A stretch of DNA of 64,000 bases from Candidatus Faecousia intestinigallinarum (lineage in GTDB: Bacteria > Bacillota > Clostridia > Oscillospirales > Oscillospiraceae), in NCBI GenBank assembly GCA_018715805.1, contig DVKX01000047.1:1-64000 (forward strand), written 5' to 3'. The position numbers and the translations under genes were made by a program. The notes under the pieces are model-generated. The model was not told the origin of the DNA. It ran no database searches and saw nothing but the letters and a program-made list of their open reading frames with translations. Positions 21,271-30,021 of this stretch are shown one piece after another. Position 1 is the first letter of the stretch; each line of letters opens with the position of its first letter.

Positions 21271-21803
21271 TCGATCAAAAAAAATTGGAAGCAGGGCTGG
21301 CTCAGCTCCCCCTGTATGTATATGCCCATCTTGACCCGAAAACCCTGGAGTTTTCCCAGCGCATCCGCTACATCTGCCAGCACGACTGCCCCATGTACGG
21401 CAAGACCTGGGCCTGTCCGCCAGGGGTGGGCAACGTGGAGGAATGTGAAGAAAAGTGCCGGAGATATGACAATTGTTTAATGATCGGCACCGTTGCAGAG
21501 GTAGCGGACATCGCTGACATTACCGCCAGCCTCGCCACCCGTCCTGCCCATGAAGCCATTACCAACCAGGTGCGGGATCTCCTGCGGGAGCTGGGGGCGC
21601 AGCCTTACGTGCTGTCCACAGAGTCCTGCGCCATCTGCCAGCGGTGCGCCTATTTGGACGGTCTCCCCTGCCGCCTGCCTGGGAAAATGCACCCCTGCGT
21701 GGAGAGCCACGGCATCAACCTCCTGCCTGTTTTAGAGGAAATGGGCATTGCTTTTCAGTATGGGGAAAATATCATCAGCTGGTTCTCCCTGCTTTTCTAC
21801 TGA
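21267..21803 (+). CDS. DUF2284-like Cys-rich predicted metal-binding protein
   Basis: ATGA overlap with the LMW-PTP; Cys-rich YICQHDCPMYGKTWACPPGVG, ESCAICQRCAYLDGLPCRLPGKMHPCVES. Confidence 0.8.
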   Translation: MIDQKKLEAGLAQLPLYVYAHLDPKTLEFSQRIRYICQHDCPMYGKTWACPPGVGNVEECEEKCRRYDNCLMIGTVAEVADIADITASLATRPAHEAITNQVRDLLRELGAQPYVLSTESCAICQRCAYLDGLPCRLPGKMHPCVESHGINLLPVLEEMGIAFQYGENIISWFSLLFY

Positions 21804-21850
21804 GCTTGTCTCCGAAGAAGGTCAACGCTCCAGGGCTGATTGGAAACGCA

Positions 21851-21880
21851 AAGGCACCACCCCGGCGGGGTGGTGCCTTT
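21851..21880. terminator. Bidirectional terminator between convergent genes
   Basis: AAGGCACCACCCCGGCGGGGTGGTGCCTTT. Confidence 0.8.
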
Positions 21881-21886
21881 TATATA

Positions 21887-22870
21887 CTACTCGACTGTCT
21901 TTTCTGTCCGGCGGCGGCTGCGGCGGCGGCTGCGCATCTTAACACTTTCCGGCTGCGCCTTTTCCGCCCGATGGGCATAGGCCTCCGCCGCCTGACTGCC
22001 GGCCTCATAGGTCAGTCGGCTCACCCGAATGGTGGCATCCGGCTGCAGGGACAGCCGCACCCGAATCAGAAATTTTCCATGTTCCGGACAGGTGGCCAGA
22101 TCCATATACCGGTGCCCCGGCTGTGCAAACCAGCGGGAACCCAGCATCTGCCGTTGGCACACCGGGCAGCGATTCTCCGCCCCCGCCATGGCTGCCAGCG
22201 CCGCTTCCTTGCCGGCATAGCCATAATAGACCTTCCGGGCAATGCATCCCGGCAATTCTGCGCCGTGGAAACCATCCTCATGGCTTTTCAGCGCCTTGCC
22301 ATACTCCGCCATACCCCGCTGCAAATCCAACCGGGCGCAGATCTGGGCGGTATGGTAGGCGTCCCCCAGGGCGTCGTGGGCAGGGCGGGTACTCTCGATG
22401 CCGAACATCTCCATGGCGGTCTTCAGAGCCTTCTGAGCGGTAGAGCCGTCTGTCTGGGCATTGAAGATCATCTGTACATTGAACCATTTTTCCGTCCAGT
22501 CCTCCGGCAAACGGAAAAGCCGCAGATTTTCCCGCAGGATCATAATGTCGTCGAAGCCCCAGGTGAGGAAAATGGGATCCTCCCCGCACCAAGCCCGGAA
22601 GCGCTCCATGGCCTCCGGAAAGGGAATCCCCGCCTCTTTCAGCTGCGCCTCCTTGATGCCGGTGAGCTTGCTCACCCGCTTATTCAGCCGCCGATAAAAC
22701 TTGGGGCGCACCATCACCTGAAATTCCTCCGCCGCCTCCTGGCCGTCGGCTACCCGCACAGCGCCCAGCTGGATGATCTCTCCCCGGATAGGCGTGGGCA
22801 GCGTCTTTTTGGAAGACGGAGAACCTGGCCATGGCTGGTTCCACTCCATATCCAAAACAATAAAGTTCAT
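21887..22870 (-). CDS. DEDDh 3'-5' exonuclease-domain protein with C-terminal zinc-finger-like and basic tail
   Basis: MNFIVLDMEWNQPW...GEIIQLGAVRV...AHDALGDAYHTAQI; C-terminal CPVC...CPEH and RSRRRSRRRTEKT tail. Confidence 0.8.
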   Translation of the reverse strand: MNFIVLDMEWNQPWPGSPSSKKTLPTPIRGEIIQLGAVRVADGQEAAEEFQVMVRPKFYRRLNKRVSKLTGIKEAQLKEAGIPFPEAMERFRAWCGEDPIFLTWGFDDIMILRENLRLFRLPEDWTEKWFNVQMIFNAQTDGSTAQKALKTAMEMFGIESTRPAHDALGDAYHTAQICARLDLQRGMAEYGKALKSHEDGFHGAELPGCIARKVYYGYAGKEAALAAMAGAENRCPVCQRQMLGSRWFAQPGHRYMDLATCPEHGKFLIRVRLSLQPDATIRVSRLTYEAGSQAAEAYAHRAEKAQPESVKMRSRRRSRRRTEKTVE

Positions 22871-22949
22871 GTCGCAACCTCTGTTTACACGATTTCTTTT
22901 ATCATACCACAAGATAGTGGGCTGTGTAAACCATAAGTTGCGCTGGCGG

Positions 22950-23540
22950 TCACTTTTTCCCGTTTTCCTCCATGCTGCCCGCCTGCCAGCCCGCAGGGCG
23001 CCCGCAAATGGGGCAGGGGTCGCAGGGACGGACGCTTTCATACACATAGCCGCAATCCAGACATTTCCAGGTTACTGGCGTTTCCTTTTCCATCAACGTC
23101 CCCTGGGACAGCTGCTCCCAGAGCGTCTGGAACGCCCTGTGGTGATTCTCCTCCACCCGGGAGATCTGCATCCAAAGCCGGGCAGCCTCAGCGCAGTCCT
23201 CCCGCCGCGCCATCTCCGCAAAGCCGGGGTAGATGTCCTGATGCTCGTGCTGCTCCCCGGCGGCGGCAAAGGCCAGATTCTCCACTGTAGTTCCCACCTG
23301 GAAGGGATAGCCTGCCGCCAGATCGATGTTGTCGGCGCAGCCGCCCATACCCTTCAGCTGCATTAGGAAGCGCTCGGCGTGGACAGCCTCATTATGGGCG
23401 GTTTTTTCAAAAATGCGCGCAATCCACTCCAGCCCCTCCCGGCGGGCGATGTTGGCGTAAACCGTATAGCGGGTACGCGCCTGAGACTCCCCGGCAAAGG
23501 AGCGCGCCAGATTCAAAATGGTTTCCTTATGGTCAGACAT
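22950..23540 (-). CDS. Rubrerythrin (probable independent internal start)
   Basis: ATG at 23538-23540 preceded by a perfect [20 protein letters not shown]; diiron ExxH motifs and C-terminal rubredoxin-like CX2C...CX2C. Confidence 0.8.
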   Translation of the reverse strand: MSDHKETILNLARSFAGESQARTRYTVYANIARREGLEWIARIFEKTAHNEAVHAERFLMQLKGMGGCADNIDLAAGYPFQVGTTVENLAFAAAGEQHEHQDIYPGFAEMARREDCAEAARLWMQISRVEENHHRAFQTLWEQLSQGTLMEKETPVTWKCLDCGYVYESVRPCDPCPICGRPAGWQAGSMEENGKK

Positions 23541-24734
23541 AGCAGTTCCTCCTTTTGAAATGTCCATAGGATTCCCCGCTTCTGTGGATTTTATACGCAG
23601 GACGCCGTCCGTCCGGCTCCAGCGGTAGGCAGTGGCGGCTTTCAAAACCCGATCGGCGATCTCCCGGGCGCTGTTCTTTGTGAACATCTCTGCCAAGCGG
23701 CGGCGCATCTCTTCCCGATCCTCCGGGGTATGCGCCAGCTCCACCGCCAGAGCCACTGTATCCTCGGCGTCATCGCTGCCCACTGCCAAACCATTCCGGC
23801 AGAAAAAGTCGAAATTCCGGCTCTCACAGGCTCCCACTGCGTTGATAAACACCATGGGAAGCCCCTTGTTGGCCGCCTCTGTGGAGCTGAGGCCGCCGGG
23901 CTTGGTAACCATCAGGTCAGCGGCGTCCATGTAGGCCGCCACCTCCTGGGTATACCCCAGCACCCGCAGGCGGGGACTCTCTTCCTCCCGCAGCGTCTCC
24001 AGCAGCCGCTCGTTTTTGCCGCAGATGGCCACCGTCATACCGCCCTCGGGCATTCTGAGAGAAAGCTCCAGCGCCAGCTTCCGCATCGGCCCCGCGCCCA
24101 TGCTGCCGCACATCACCAGCGCGATCACGCCTTCCTCCGGCAGCCCCAGCGCCTGCCGCGCGGCACATCGGCTGCCTTGATGATAGAACACCTGCCGCAC
24201 CGGGATTCCGCTGGGGATCAGGCGCTCCTCCGGCAGTCCTGCCGCCGTAAATTCCCCGGCCAGCGCTTGGCTGGGAATGAAATAGCCGTCCATTTCGCAC
24301 AGCTCCACTGTGGGGGAGCAGGTATAGTCCGTGGCCACAAAAAAGCAGGGAATCCGCACGCCCCAGGCGCGGCGCACCTCCGTCATCATCATGCCGGAAA
24401 ACACATGGACGCAGATCACCGCGTCAAAGTTCCCCTCCAGGAGCATTTCCCACAGCTTTCCCGCGCCCAGAGACAGCACTTCGTAAATGGGCGTCTCCTC
24501 CTGCTCCGAACCGGCCTTTTCCATGGCGCGGTAGCTGGCATCCGACAGACGGGGCGCATAGCGGTAAAGGCGGCTGTGCCAAGAGGAAATGAATTTAGAA
24601 AACCGTGGCGACAAGCAGGCCAGTACATCCTGAAGCCGGCATTCCACCCCCTGCGCCTCCAGCACCTCCATCACAGCCTTGGCTGTGGAATTATGTCCCT
24701 CGCCGGTATTGCATGATAATAATAAAATCCGCAT
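22950..24734 (-). CDS. Continuous ORF: MGDG-synthase/MurG-like glycosyltransferase followed in frame by rubrerythrin
   Basis: N-part MRILLLSCNTGEGHNSTAKAVMEVLEAQG...MVTKPGGLSSTEAANKGLPMVFINAVGACESRN; C-part HKETILNLARSFAGESQARTRYTVYANIARREG...WKCLDCGYVYESVRPCDPCPICGRP; no intervening stop. Confidence 0.8.
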   Translation of the reverse strand: MRILLLSCNTGEGHNSTAKAVMEVLEAQGVECRLQDVLACLSPRFSKFISSWHSRLYRYAPRLSDASYRAMEKAGSEQEETPIYEVLSLGAGKLWEMLLEGNFDAVICVHVFSGMMMTEVRRAWGVRIPCFFVATDYTCSPTVELCEMDGYFIPSQALAGEFTAAGLPEERLIPSGIPVRQVFYHQGSRCAARQALGLPEEGVIALVMCGSMGAGPMRKLALELSLRMPEGGMTVAICGKNERLLETLREEESPRLRVLGYTQEVAAYMDAADLMVTKPGGLSSTEAANKGLPMVFINAVGACESRNFDFFCRNGLAVGSDDAEDTVALAVELAHTPEDREEMRRRLAEMFTKNSAREIADRVLKAATAYRWSRTDGVLRIKSTEAGNPMDISKGGTAMSDHKETILNLARSFAGESQARTRYTVYANIARREGLEWIARIFEKTAHNEAVHAERFLMQLKGMGGCADNIDLAAGYPFQVGTTVENLAFAAAGEQHEHQDIYPGFAEMARREDCAEAARLWMQISRVEENHHRAFQTLWEQLSQGTLMEKETPVTWKCLDCGYVYESVRPCDPCPICGRPAGWQAGSMEENGKK

Positions 24735-24804
24735 GAAACGCGCCCTTTCTTTCTTTTTTTGTATTATACCCAATTCCCCCAAGCTTTGCAAGAACGCAGC
24801 GGCC

Positions 24805-24842
24805 AAAAAAGCACCGGGAAGCGGCTGAACGCCGCTTCCCGG
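24805..24842 (-). terminator. nagB terminator
   Basis: Minus strand CCGGGAAGCGGC GTTCA GCCGCTTCCCGG TGCTTTTTT. Confidence 0.8.
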
Positions 24843-24859
24843 AAAAATTCACGCTTTCC

Positions 24860-25597
24860 TTACAGCAGATCCTTTACCAGGGACAGGGCAGCCTCGTCCG
24901 CCACCAGGGTAAAGTTCTTGTGCAGCTGCAAAATAGAGCCGGGCGCCTGGGGGGTCACCGAGCCGAAGAAGCAGTCCTTCACAGCCTGCGCCTTATTGGC
25001 GCCGTTGACGACCATCAGCACCTTGTCCGCCTGCATGATGCCGCGGATCCCCATGGTGTAGGCGAAGCGGGGCACATCGTCCATGCTCTCGAAGAAGCGG
25101 GCATTGGCATTGATGGTAGCCTCGGTAAGCTCCACCCGGTGAGTGCCAGGAACAAATTCATCGCAGGGCTCATTGAAGCCGATATGACCGTTGGGGCCAA
25201 GACCCAGCAGCTGCAGATCCACGCCGCCCATACTTTCAATAACCGCATCGTACCGGGCGCACTCCTTCTCCGCGTCCGGCTCTACGCCGCAGGGAATATT
25301 GGTGTTGGCCTGGTCAATGTTCACATGGTCAAAAAGGTTGTGCCGCATAAAATAAGCATAACTCTGGTCGTGGTCAGCGGTGAGCCCCACATACTCGTCC
25401 AGATTGACGGTGCGCACCTGGGAGAAATCCAACTCCCCCGCCTCATACTTGGCGATGAGCTGCTGGTAGGTGCCCACGGGGCTGCTGCCGGTGGCCAGAC
25501 CCAGCACGCAGTTCGGCTTCAGGATAACCTGGGAAGCAATAATATTGGCGGCCTTACGGCTCACGTCTTGATAATCTTTTGCAGAAATGATACGCAT
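24860..25597 (-). CDS. nagB: Glucosamine-6-phosphate deaminase
   Basis: MRIISAKDYQDVSRKAANIIASQVILKPNCVLGLATGSSPVGTYQQLI...GLGPNGHIGFNEP. Confidence 0.95.
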   Translation of the reverse strand: MRIISAKDYQDVSRKAANIIASQVILKPNCVLGLATGSSPVGTYQQLIAKYEAGELDFSQVRTVNLDEYVGLTADHDQSYAYFMRHNLFDHVNIDQANTNIPCGVEPDAEKECARYDAVIESMGGVDLQLLGLGPNGHIGFNEPCDEFVPGTHRVELTEATINANARFFESMDDVPRFAYTMGIRGIMQADKVLMVVNGANKAQAVKDCFFGSVTPQAPGSILQLHKNFTLVADEAALSLVKDLL

Positions 25598-25809
25598 ATG
25601 CGCACCCCTTTCGTTTATTGTTATAAAAGTATTTTACCATCTTTCCCCCGCTTTGTATAGTGTTCCCAGCAAAATAATTGTTTTCTGCAAATTTTTTGTT
25701 GCTATCGGATAATGCAAAATCTGCCCATAAAATTAAAGCGCATTTTGGCACTGTATTTATCGCCAGTAAGCGCTATAATAGGGACACAATCCTTTAGGAG
25801 GCGTTTTCC

Positions 25810-26376
25810 ATGAACGGCAATTCCCGTCTTACCACCAAAAAAATTGTACTGGTGGCGCTGCTGGCGGCGCTGACCACCGCCGGCTCCGCCCTGCGCATCA
25901 CCCTCCCCGTATCCATTGGCACCACGTCCTTCCACCTAGGCAACATTCTCTGCGCCCTTTCCGGCATTTTGCTGGGACCTTGGCTGGGGGGCTTGGCGGC
26001 AGGTCTTGGCTCCGCCATCTATGATATGTTCAACCCCATATATATTAGCGAATGCTGGATCACCTTCCTCACCAAGGGAGCCTACGGCCTGGCGGTGGGA
26101 CTGGTCATCCGGACGGGTCAGCGCCAATGGAACTATGGCAAGGCTACCCTGGCCACCACCGCCGGAGCCATTACCTATGCTGTCCTGTATCTGGCCAAGG
26201 GCTTCCTCTACGATGGGCTTCTGATCGAGGGTCTCACCGCCCAGGCCGCCCTGATCCCCCTGGTCGGGAAGCTCCCCGCCACCGCCTTCAACGCCGTCAT
26301 CGCCATCCTCTGCGCGCCGCCATTGGCCATTGCCATCCGCGCCGCCCTGAAAAAAAATCATCTGGCGCTGGAATAA
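25810..26376 (+). CDS. ECF transporter S component
   Basis: KIVLVALLAALTTAGSALRITLPVSIGTTSFHLGNILCALSGILLGPWLGGLAAGLGSAIYDMFNP. Confidence 0.82.
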   Translation: MNGNSRLTTKKIVLVALLAALTTAGSALRITLPVSIGTTSFHLGNILCALSGILLGPWLGGLAAGLGSAIYDMFNPIYISECWITFLTKGAYGLAVGLVIRTGQRQWNYGKATLATTAGAITYAVLYLAKGFLYDGLLIEGLTAQAALIPLVGKLPATAFNAVIAILCAPPLAIAIRAALKKNHLALE

Positions 26377-26382
26377 ATCATA

Positions 26383-26640
26383 ACCACCGGCCGTGCCGGT
26401 GGTATGCACAGGCCCCCTTAGGGCCTTTTACCAGCCGAGCCTATAGGCTCATCGAATTATCTTTCGCTTGCGTGAGGTGCCCCGCTGCTATTGAAATAGC
26501 GGTAGGGCATCTCTTTTTTGAATTTCTAAACTTGTTAGATATTCTTTCTTACGGTTTTAATAGTTGTTCCTCGCTTCGCTCGGATATTTTATTCTGGGCA
26601 TAGCTAAAGCTTTTTGGAACCACCGGCTCTGCCGGTGGTT
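26383..26640. repeat. Cluster of hairpins with identical outer arms (ACCACCGGC/GCCGGTGGT)
   Basis: 26383-26403 ACCACCGGC CGT GCCGGTGGT; 26410-26426 AGGCCC..GGGCCT; 26437-26450 GAGCCTATAGGCTC; 26474-26513 GAGGTGCCC..GGGCATCTC + T6; 26618-26640 AACCACCGGC TCT GCCGGTGGTT. Confidence 0.6.
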
Positions 26641-26654
26641 TTCGTTGTACAATA

Positions 26655-26686
26655 AAACGCCGCATCCCCCAAGGGATGCGGCGTTT
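26655..26686. terminator. Terminator-like hairpin downstream of spoVAC
   Basis: AAACGCCGCATCCC CCAA GGGATGCGGCGTTT. Confidence 0.65.
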
Positions 26687-26695
26687 GCAGCCGTT

Positions 26696-27133
26696 TCAGA
26701 GAATGCCCCAGAGCCAATACACCAGCCCATAGAGCATACTGGCCGAGACGCCGTAGACGATCACCGGCCCGGCGATGGTAAACATTTTTGCCCCCACGCC
26801 CAGCACGAAGCCCTCTGTTTTGAACTCCACCGCAGGCGCAGCCACGGAGTTGGCGAAGCCTGTGATGGGCACCAGCGTGCCCGCTCCCGCCAGCTTGGCA
26901 ATATTATCGTACCAACTCAAGCCCGTAAGCAGCGCGGAGAGCGCCACCAGGGTAATGGACGTCCCGGTACCCGCCTGCGTCTTGTCCAGCCCCAAAGCGC
27001 TGTACCAATTCATCAGCGCCTGCCCCAGCAGGCAGATCAGGCCGCCGATCCAAAACGCGTTCAGGCAATTTTTCCAAATGGGCGAAGGCGGGGACAGTTC
27101 CCCTACCAGTTTTCCGTATTGCTTTTCCGTCAT
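26696..27133 (-). CDS. spoVAC: Stage V sporulation protein AC
   Basis: MTEKQYGKLVGELSPPSPIWKNCLNAFWIGGLICLLGQAL...GAGTLVPITGFANSVAAPAVEFKTEGFVLGVGAKMFTIAGPVIVYG. Confidence 0.88.
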   Translation of the reverse strand: MTEKQYGKLVGELSPPSPIWKNCLNAFWIGGLICLLGQALMNWYSALGLDKTQAGTGTSITLVALSALLTGLSWYDNIAKLAGAGTLVPITGFANSVAAPAVEFKTEGFVLGVGAKMFTIAGPVIVYGVSASMLYGLVYWLWGIL

Positions 27134-27176
27134 TTCCATCCCTCCGGGGATAGAATACCCGGAAACGGCAAAAATA

Positions 27177-28280
27177 TCAGGACAATTCCCGGCGGGCGCA
27201 GGCCAGGGAGCCGGCAATCACCGCATCCATATCGTAGTATTTGTACTCGCCCAGCCGTCCGCCAAAAATGACTCTTCCTTCCGCCTGCGCCAGCGCCTGA
27301 TACTGAGTCAGCCGCGCGGCGTTTTTCGCGTCATTCACGGGGTAGTACGGCTCGTCCCCCAGCTTCCACTCGGAGCTGTACTCCCGGCTGATGACGGTTT
27401 TGGGCTGCTGGCCAAATTCAAAAAATTTGTGCTCGATAATCCGAGTGTAGGGCGTCTCCGCATCGGTGTAGTTCACCACCGCGTTGCCCTGGAAATTGGG
27501 GGTGTCCAGCACTTCCGTTTCAAAACGCACAGAGCGGTACTCCAGCGCGCCCAGGGAATACCCAAAATAGGCGTCGATGGGTCCGGTATAGATCACCCGT
27601 TCCGCCAGCGCGTCCCACCCGGCCTTGTCCGCCAGGTAGTCCTGCTCCAGCTCCACGGCAATGCCCTGGAGCATTTTCTCCACCATGCGGGTATAGCCCC
27701 CTATGGGGATGCCCTGGAAACGTGCGTTGAAATAGTTGTTGTCAAAGGTGAAACGCACCGGCAGCCGCCGGATGATGAAGGCGGGCAGCTCCCGGCAGGG
27801 GCGTCCCCACTGCTTCTCCGTATAGCCTTTCACCAGTTTTTCATAAATATCCGTACCCACCAGGGAGATAGCCTGCTCCTCCAGATTCCGAGGCTCCTGG
27901 ATCCCCGCCGCCCGGCGCTGGGCTTCAATCTTTTCCGCAGCCTCCGCAGGCGTCACCACCCCCCACATCTTGTTGAAGGTGTACATATTGAACGGCAGGC
28001 TGAATAATTCCCCATGGTAATTGGCCACAGGTGAATTGGTATAGCGGTTAAATTCCGCAAATTGGTTTACATAATCCCAAACGGATTTATCATTGGTATG
28101 GAAAATATGCGCGCCGTATTGGTGTACCTGGATGCCCTCCACCGCCTGCGTGTAGACATTTCCTCCAATGTGCGCCCGCCTGTCGATAACCAGAACCCGC
28201 TTTCCTGCATCTGCGGCTTCCCGGGCAAATACCGCGCCGAACAGACCGGCGCCCACCACCAGATAATCATACTTACCCAT
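27177..28280 (-). CDS. glf: UDP-galactopyranose mutase
   Basis: YDYLVVGAGLFGAVFAREAADAGKRVLVIDRRAHIGGNVYT...EGIQVHQYGAHIFHTND. Confidence 0.95.
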   Translation of the reverse strand: MGKYDYLVVGAGLFGAVFAREAADAGKRVLVIDRRAHIGGNVYTQAVEGIQVHQYGAHIFHTNDKSVWDYVNQFAEFNRYTNSPVANYHGELFSLPFNMYTFNKMWGVVTPAEAAEKIEAQRRAAGIQEPRNLEEQAISLVGTDIYEKLVKGYTEKQWGRPCRELPAFIIRRLPVRFTFDNNYFNARFQGIPIGGYTRMVEKMLQGIAVELEQDYLADKAGWDALAERVIYTGPIDAYFGYSLGALEYRSVRFETEVLDTPNFQGNAVVNYTDAETPYTRIIEHKFFEFGQQPKTVISREYSSEWKLGDEPYYPVNDAKNAARLTQYQALAQAEGRVIFGGRLGEYKYYDMDAVIAGSLACARRELS

Positions 28281-28281
28281 C

Positions 28282-28967
28282 TTATGCCTCTTTCGGAAAT
28301 AGTTTTTCCATAGCGTCCCGGGCGGCGTCCTGCTCCGCGCGTTTTTTGCTGCTGCCGTCGCCTCTGCCCACCACTTTCCCGTTCAGGCTGACCTCCACCT
28401 GGAAATGCTTATCGTGATCCGGTCCGGACTGCCCCACCAGGGCATAGCTGAGCACCTGGTTGCGCTTCTGCTGCACCAGCTCCTGTAAATCCGTCTTAAA
28501 ATCCCGGTTGTGCAGCCGCTTTTCCGGCACCCGGGAGAGTACCAGCCGCGTGATGATCCCCTGGGCGGCAGGAAAGCCCCCGTCCAGGAAGCTGGCGGCG
28601 ATCACAGATTCCACCGCGTCCGCCAGAATGGAGGGGCGGCTCCGGCCGCCTCCCTGCTCCTCGCCATGTCCCAGGCGCAGGTGTTCTCCCAGGTTCAGCT
28701 CCCGGGCGACGGCGGCCAGGGTTGCCTCGCAGACCATGTCCGCCCGCATCCGGGTCAGCTCTCCCTCCGGCCGATGGGGGAAAGCGCGGTAGAGATATTC
28801 CGCCACCGCCATACCCAGAATGGAGTCCCCCAAAAATTCCAGCCGTTCATTGCTCTGGAGGCTGTTGTGCAGGGTTTCGTTGGCATAAGAGGAATGGGTC
28901 AGGGCGCTTTGCAGCAGCGACACATCCCGAAAGGTATAGCCCAGCGCTTTCTGCAACGCGTCAATCA
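28282..28967 (-). CDS. rnc: Ribonuclease III
   Basis: LLQSALTHSSYANE...NERLEFLGDSILGMAVAEYLY; C-terminal dsRBD GRGDGSSKKRAEQDAARDAM. Confidence 0.93.
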
Positions 28968-29998
28968 TTTTTCTCCCCCTTGATGGAGGCCAGCTTTTGC
29001 AAGCCCTGCTCCAGTTCGCCGGAAAGATCGCTCCCCGCCGCCTCCATGGCCTGGCGGATAGCGTTGCGGAACGCCAAAGCGTCGGAAGAGCCATGCGCCT
29101 TGATCACCGGCTTGCGGATGCCCAGGAACGGCGTGCCGCCGATCTCCCGATAGTCCAGCATCCCCATCAGCTCCCGGATACCGGAACGGCAGAACAGCGC
29201 TCCCAGCATGGTGAGCAGGTTTTTCTTGAACATCCTCTTCATCAGGCTGCCCATAAACATGGCGGTACCCTCAATGGATTTCAGCAGTACGTTGCCGGAA
29301 AAGCCGTCGCACACCACCACATCCACCGCGCCCAGAGGCACATCCCGCGCTTCCACATTGCCCACAAAATGCAATAGCCCCTGCTCCGACGCCTGGGTCA
29401 GCAAAGCGTGCGCCTGCTTCTGCAATTCTGTGCCCTTGCTGTCCTCTGTGCCGATGTTTAACAGACCCACCTTGGGCGTTTCCACCCCCAGGGTCTTCTT
29501 GGCGTAGAGGGAGCCAACCAGGCCGAATTGCAGCAGGAACTCCGGCGTGCACTCCGCGTTGGCGCCGCAGTCCAGAATCACGGTCTTGCCCCCCAGCTTA
29601 TTGGGCATGGCGGGTCCCATGGCCGCCCGGCGGATGCCCCGCACCCGCTTCACCAGCAGCGTCGCGCCGGTAAGCAGCGCGCCGGTGCTTCCTGCGGACA
29701 CGAACGCGTCCCCCTGGCCGTCGGCAAGCATTTTCAGCCCCACTACCATGGAAGAATTTTTCCGCTTGTGGATAATGGAGGCGGGATCATCGTGCATATC
29801 CACCACATCGTCGGCATTGGCGATCTCCATTCCCTCGGGCAGATCCTGAACGCCGCGCCTGCGCAAGACCTCCAAAATATCCTCTCCCCGTCCTACCAGG
29901 GTGACCTGCACCTCCAGTTCCTTAGCCGCCTGGAGCGCACCCACCACCGGCGCTTCCGGGGCATGGTCGCCGCCCATGGCGTCGAGAATGATCTTCAT
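28961..29998 (-). CDS. plsX: Phosphate acyltransferase PlsX
   Basis: MKIILDAMGGDHAPEAPVVGALQAAKELEVQVTLVGRG... Confidence 0.94.
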   Translation of the reverse strand: MKIILDAMGGDHAPEAPVVGALQAAKELEVQVTLVGRGEDILEVLRRRGVQDLPEGMEIANADDVVDMHDDPASIIHKRKNSSMVVGLKMLADGQGDAFVSAGSTGALLTGATLLVKRVRGIRRAAMGPAMPNKLGGKTVILDCGANAECTPEFLLQFGLVGSLYAKKTLGVETPKVGLLNIGTEDSKGTELQKQAHALLTQASEQGLLHFVGNVEARDVPLGAVDVVVCDGFSGNVLLKSIEGTAMFMGSLMKRMFKKNLLTMLGALFCRSGIRELMGMLDYREIGGTPFLGIRKPVIKAHGSSDALAFRNAIRQAMEAAGSDLSGELEQGLQKLASIKGEKND

Positions 29999-30021
29999 AA
30001 CCGCACCTCTTTCTTTATAAA

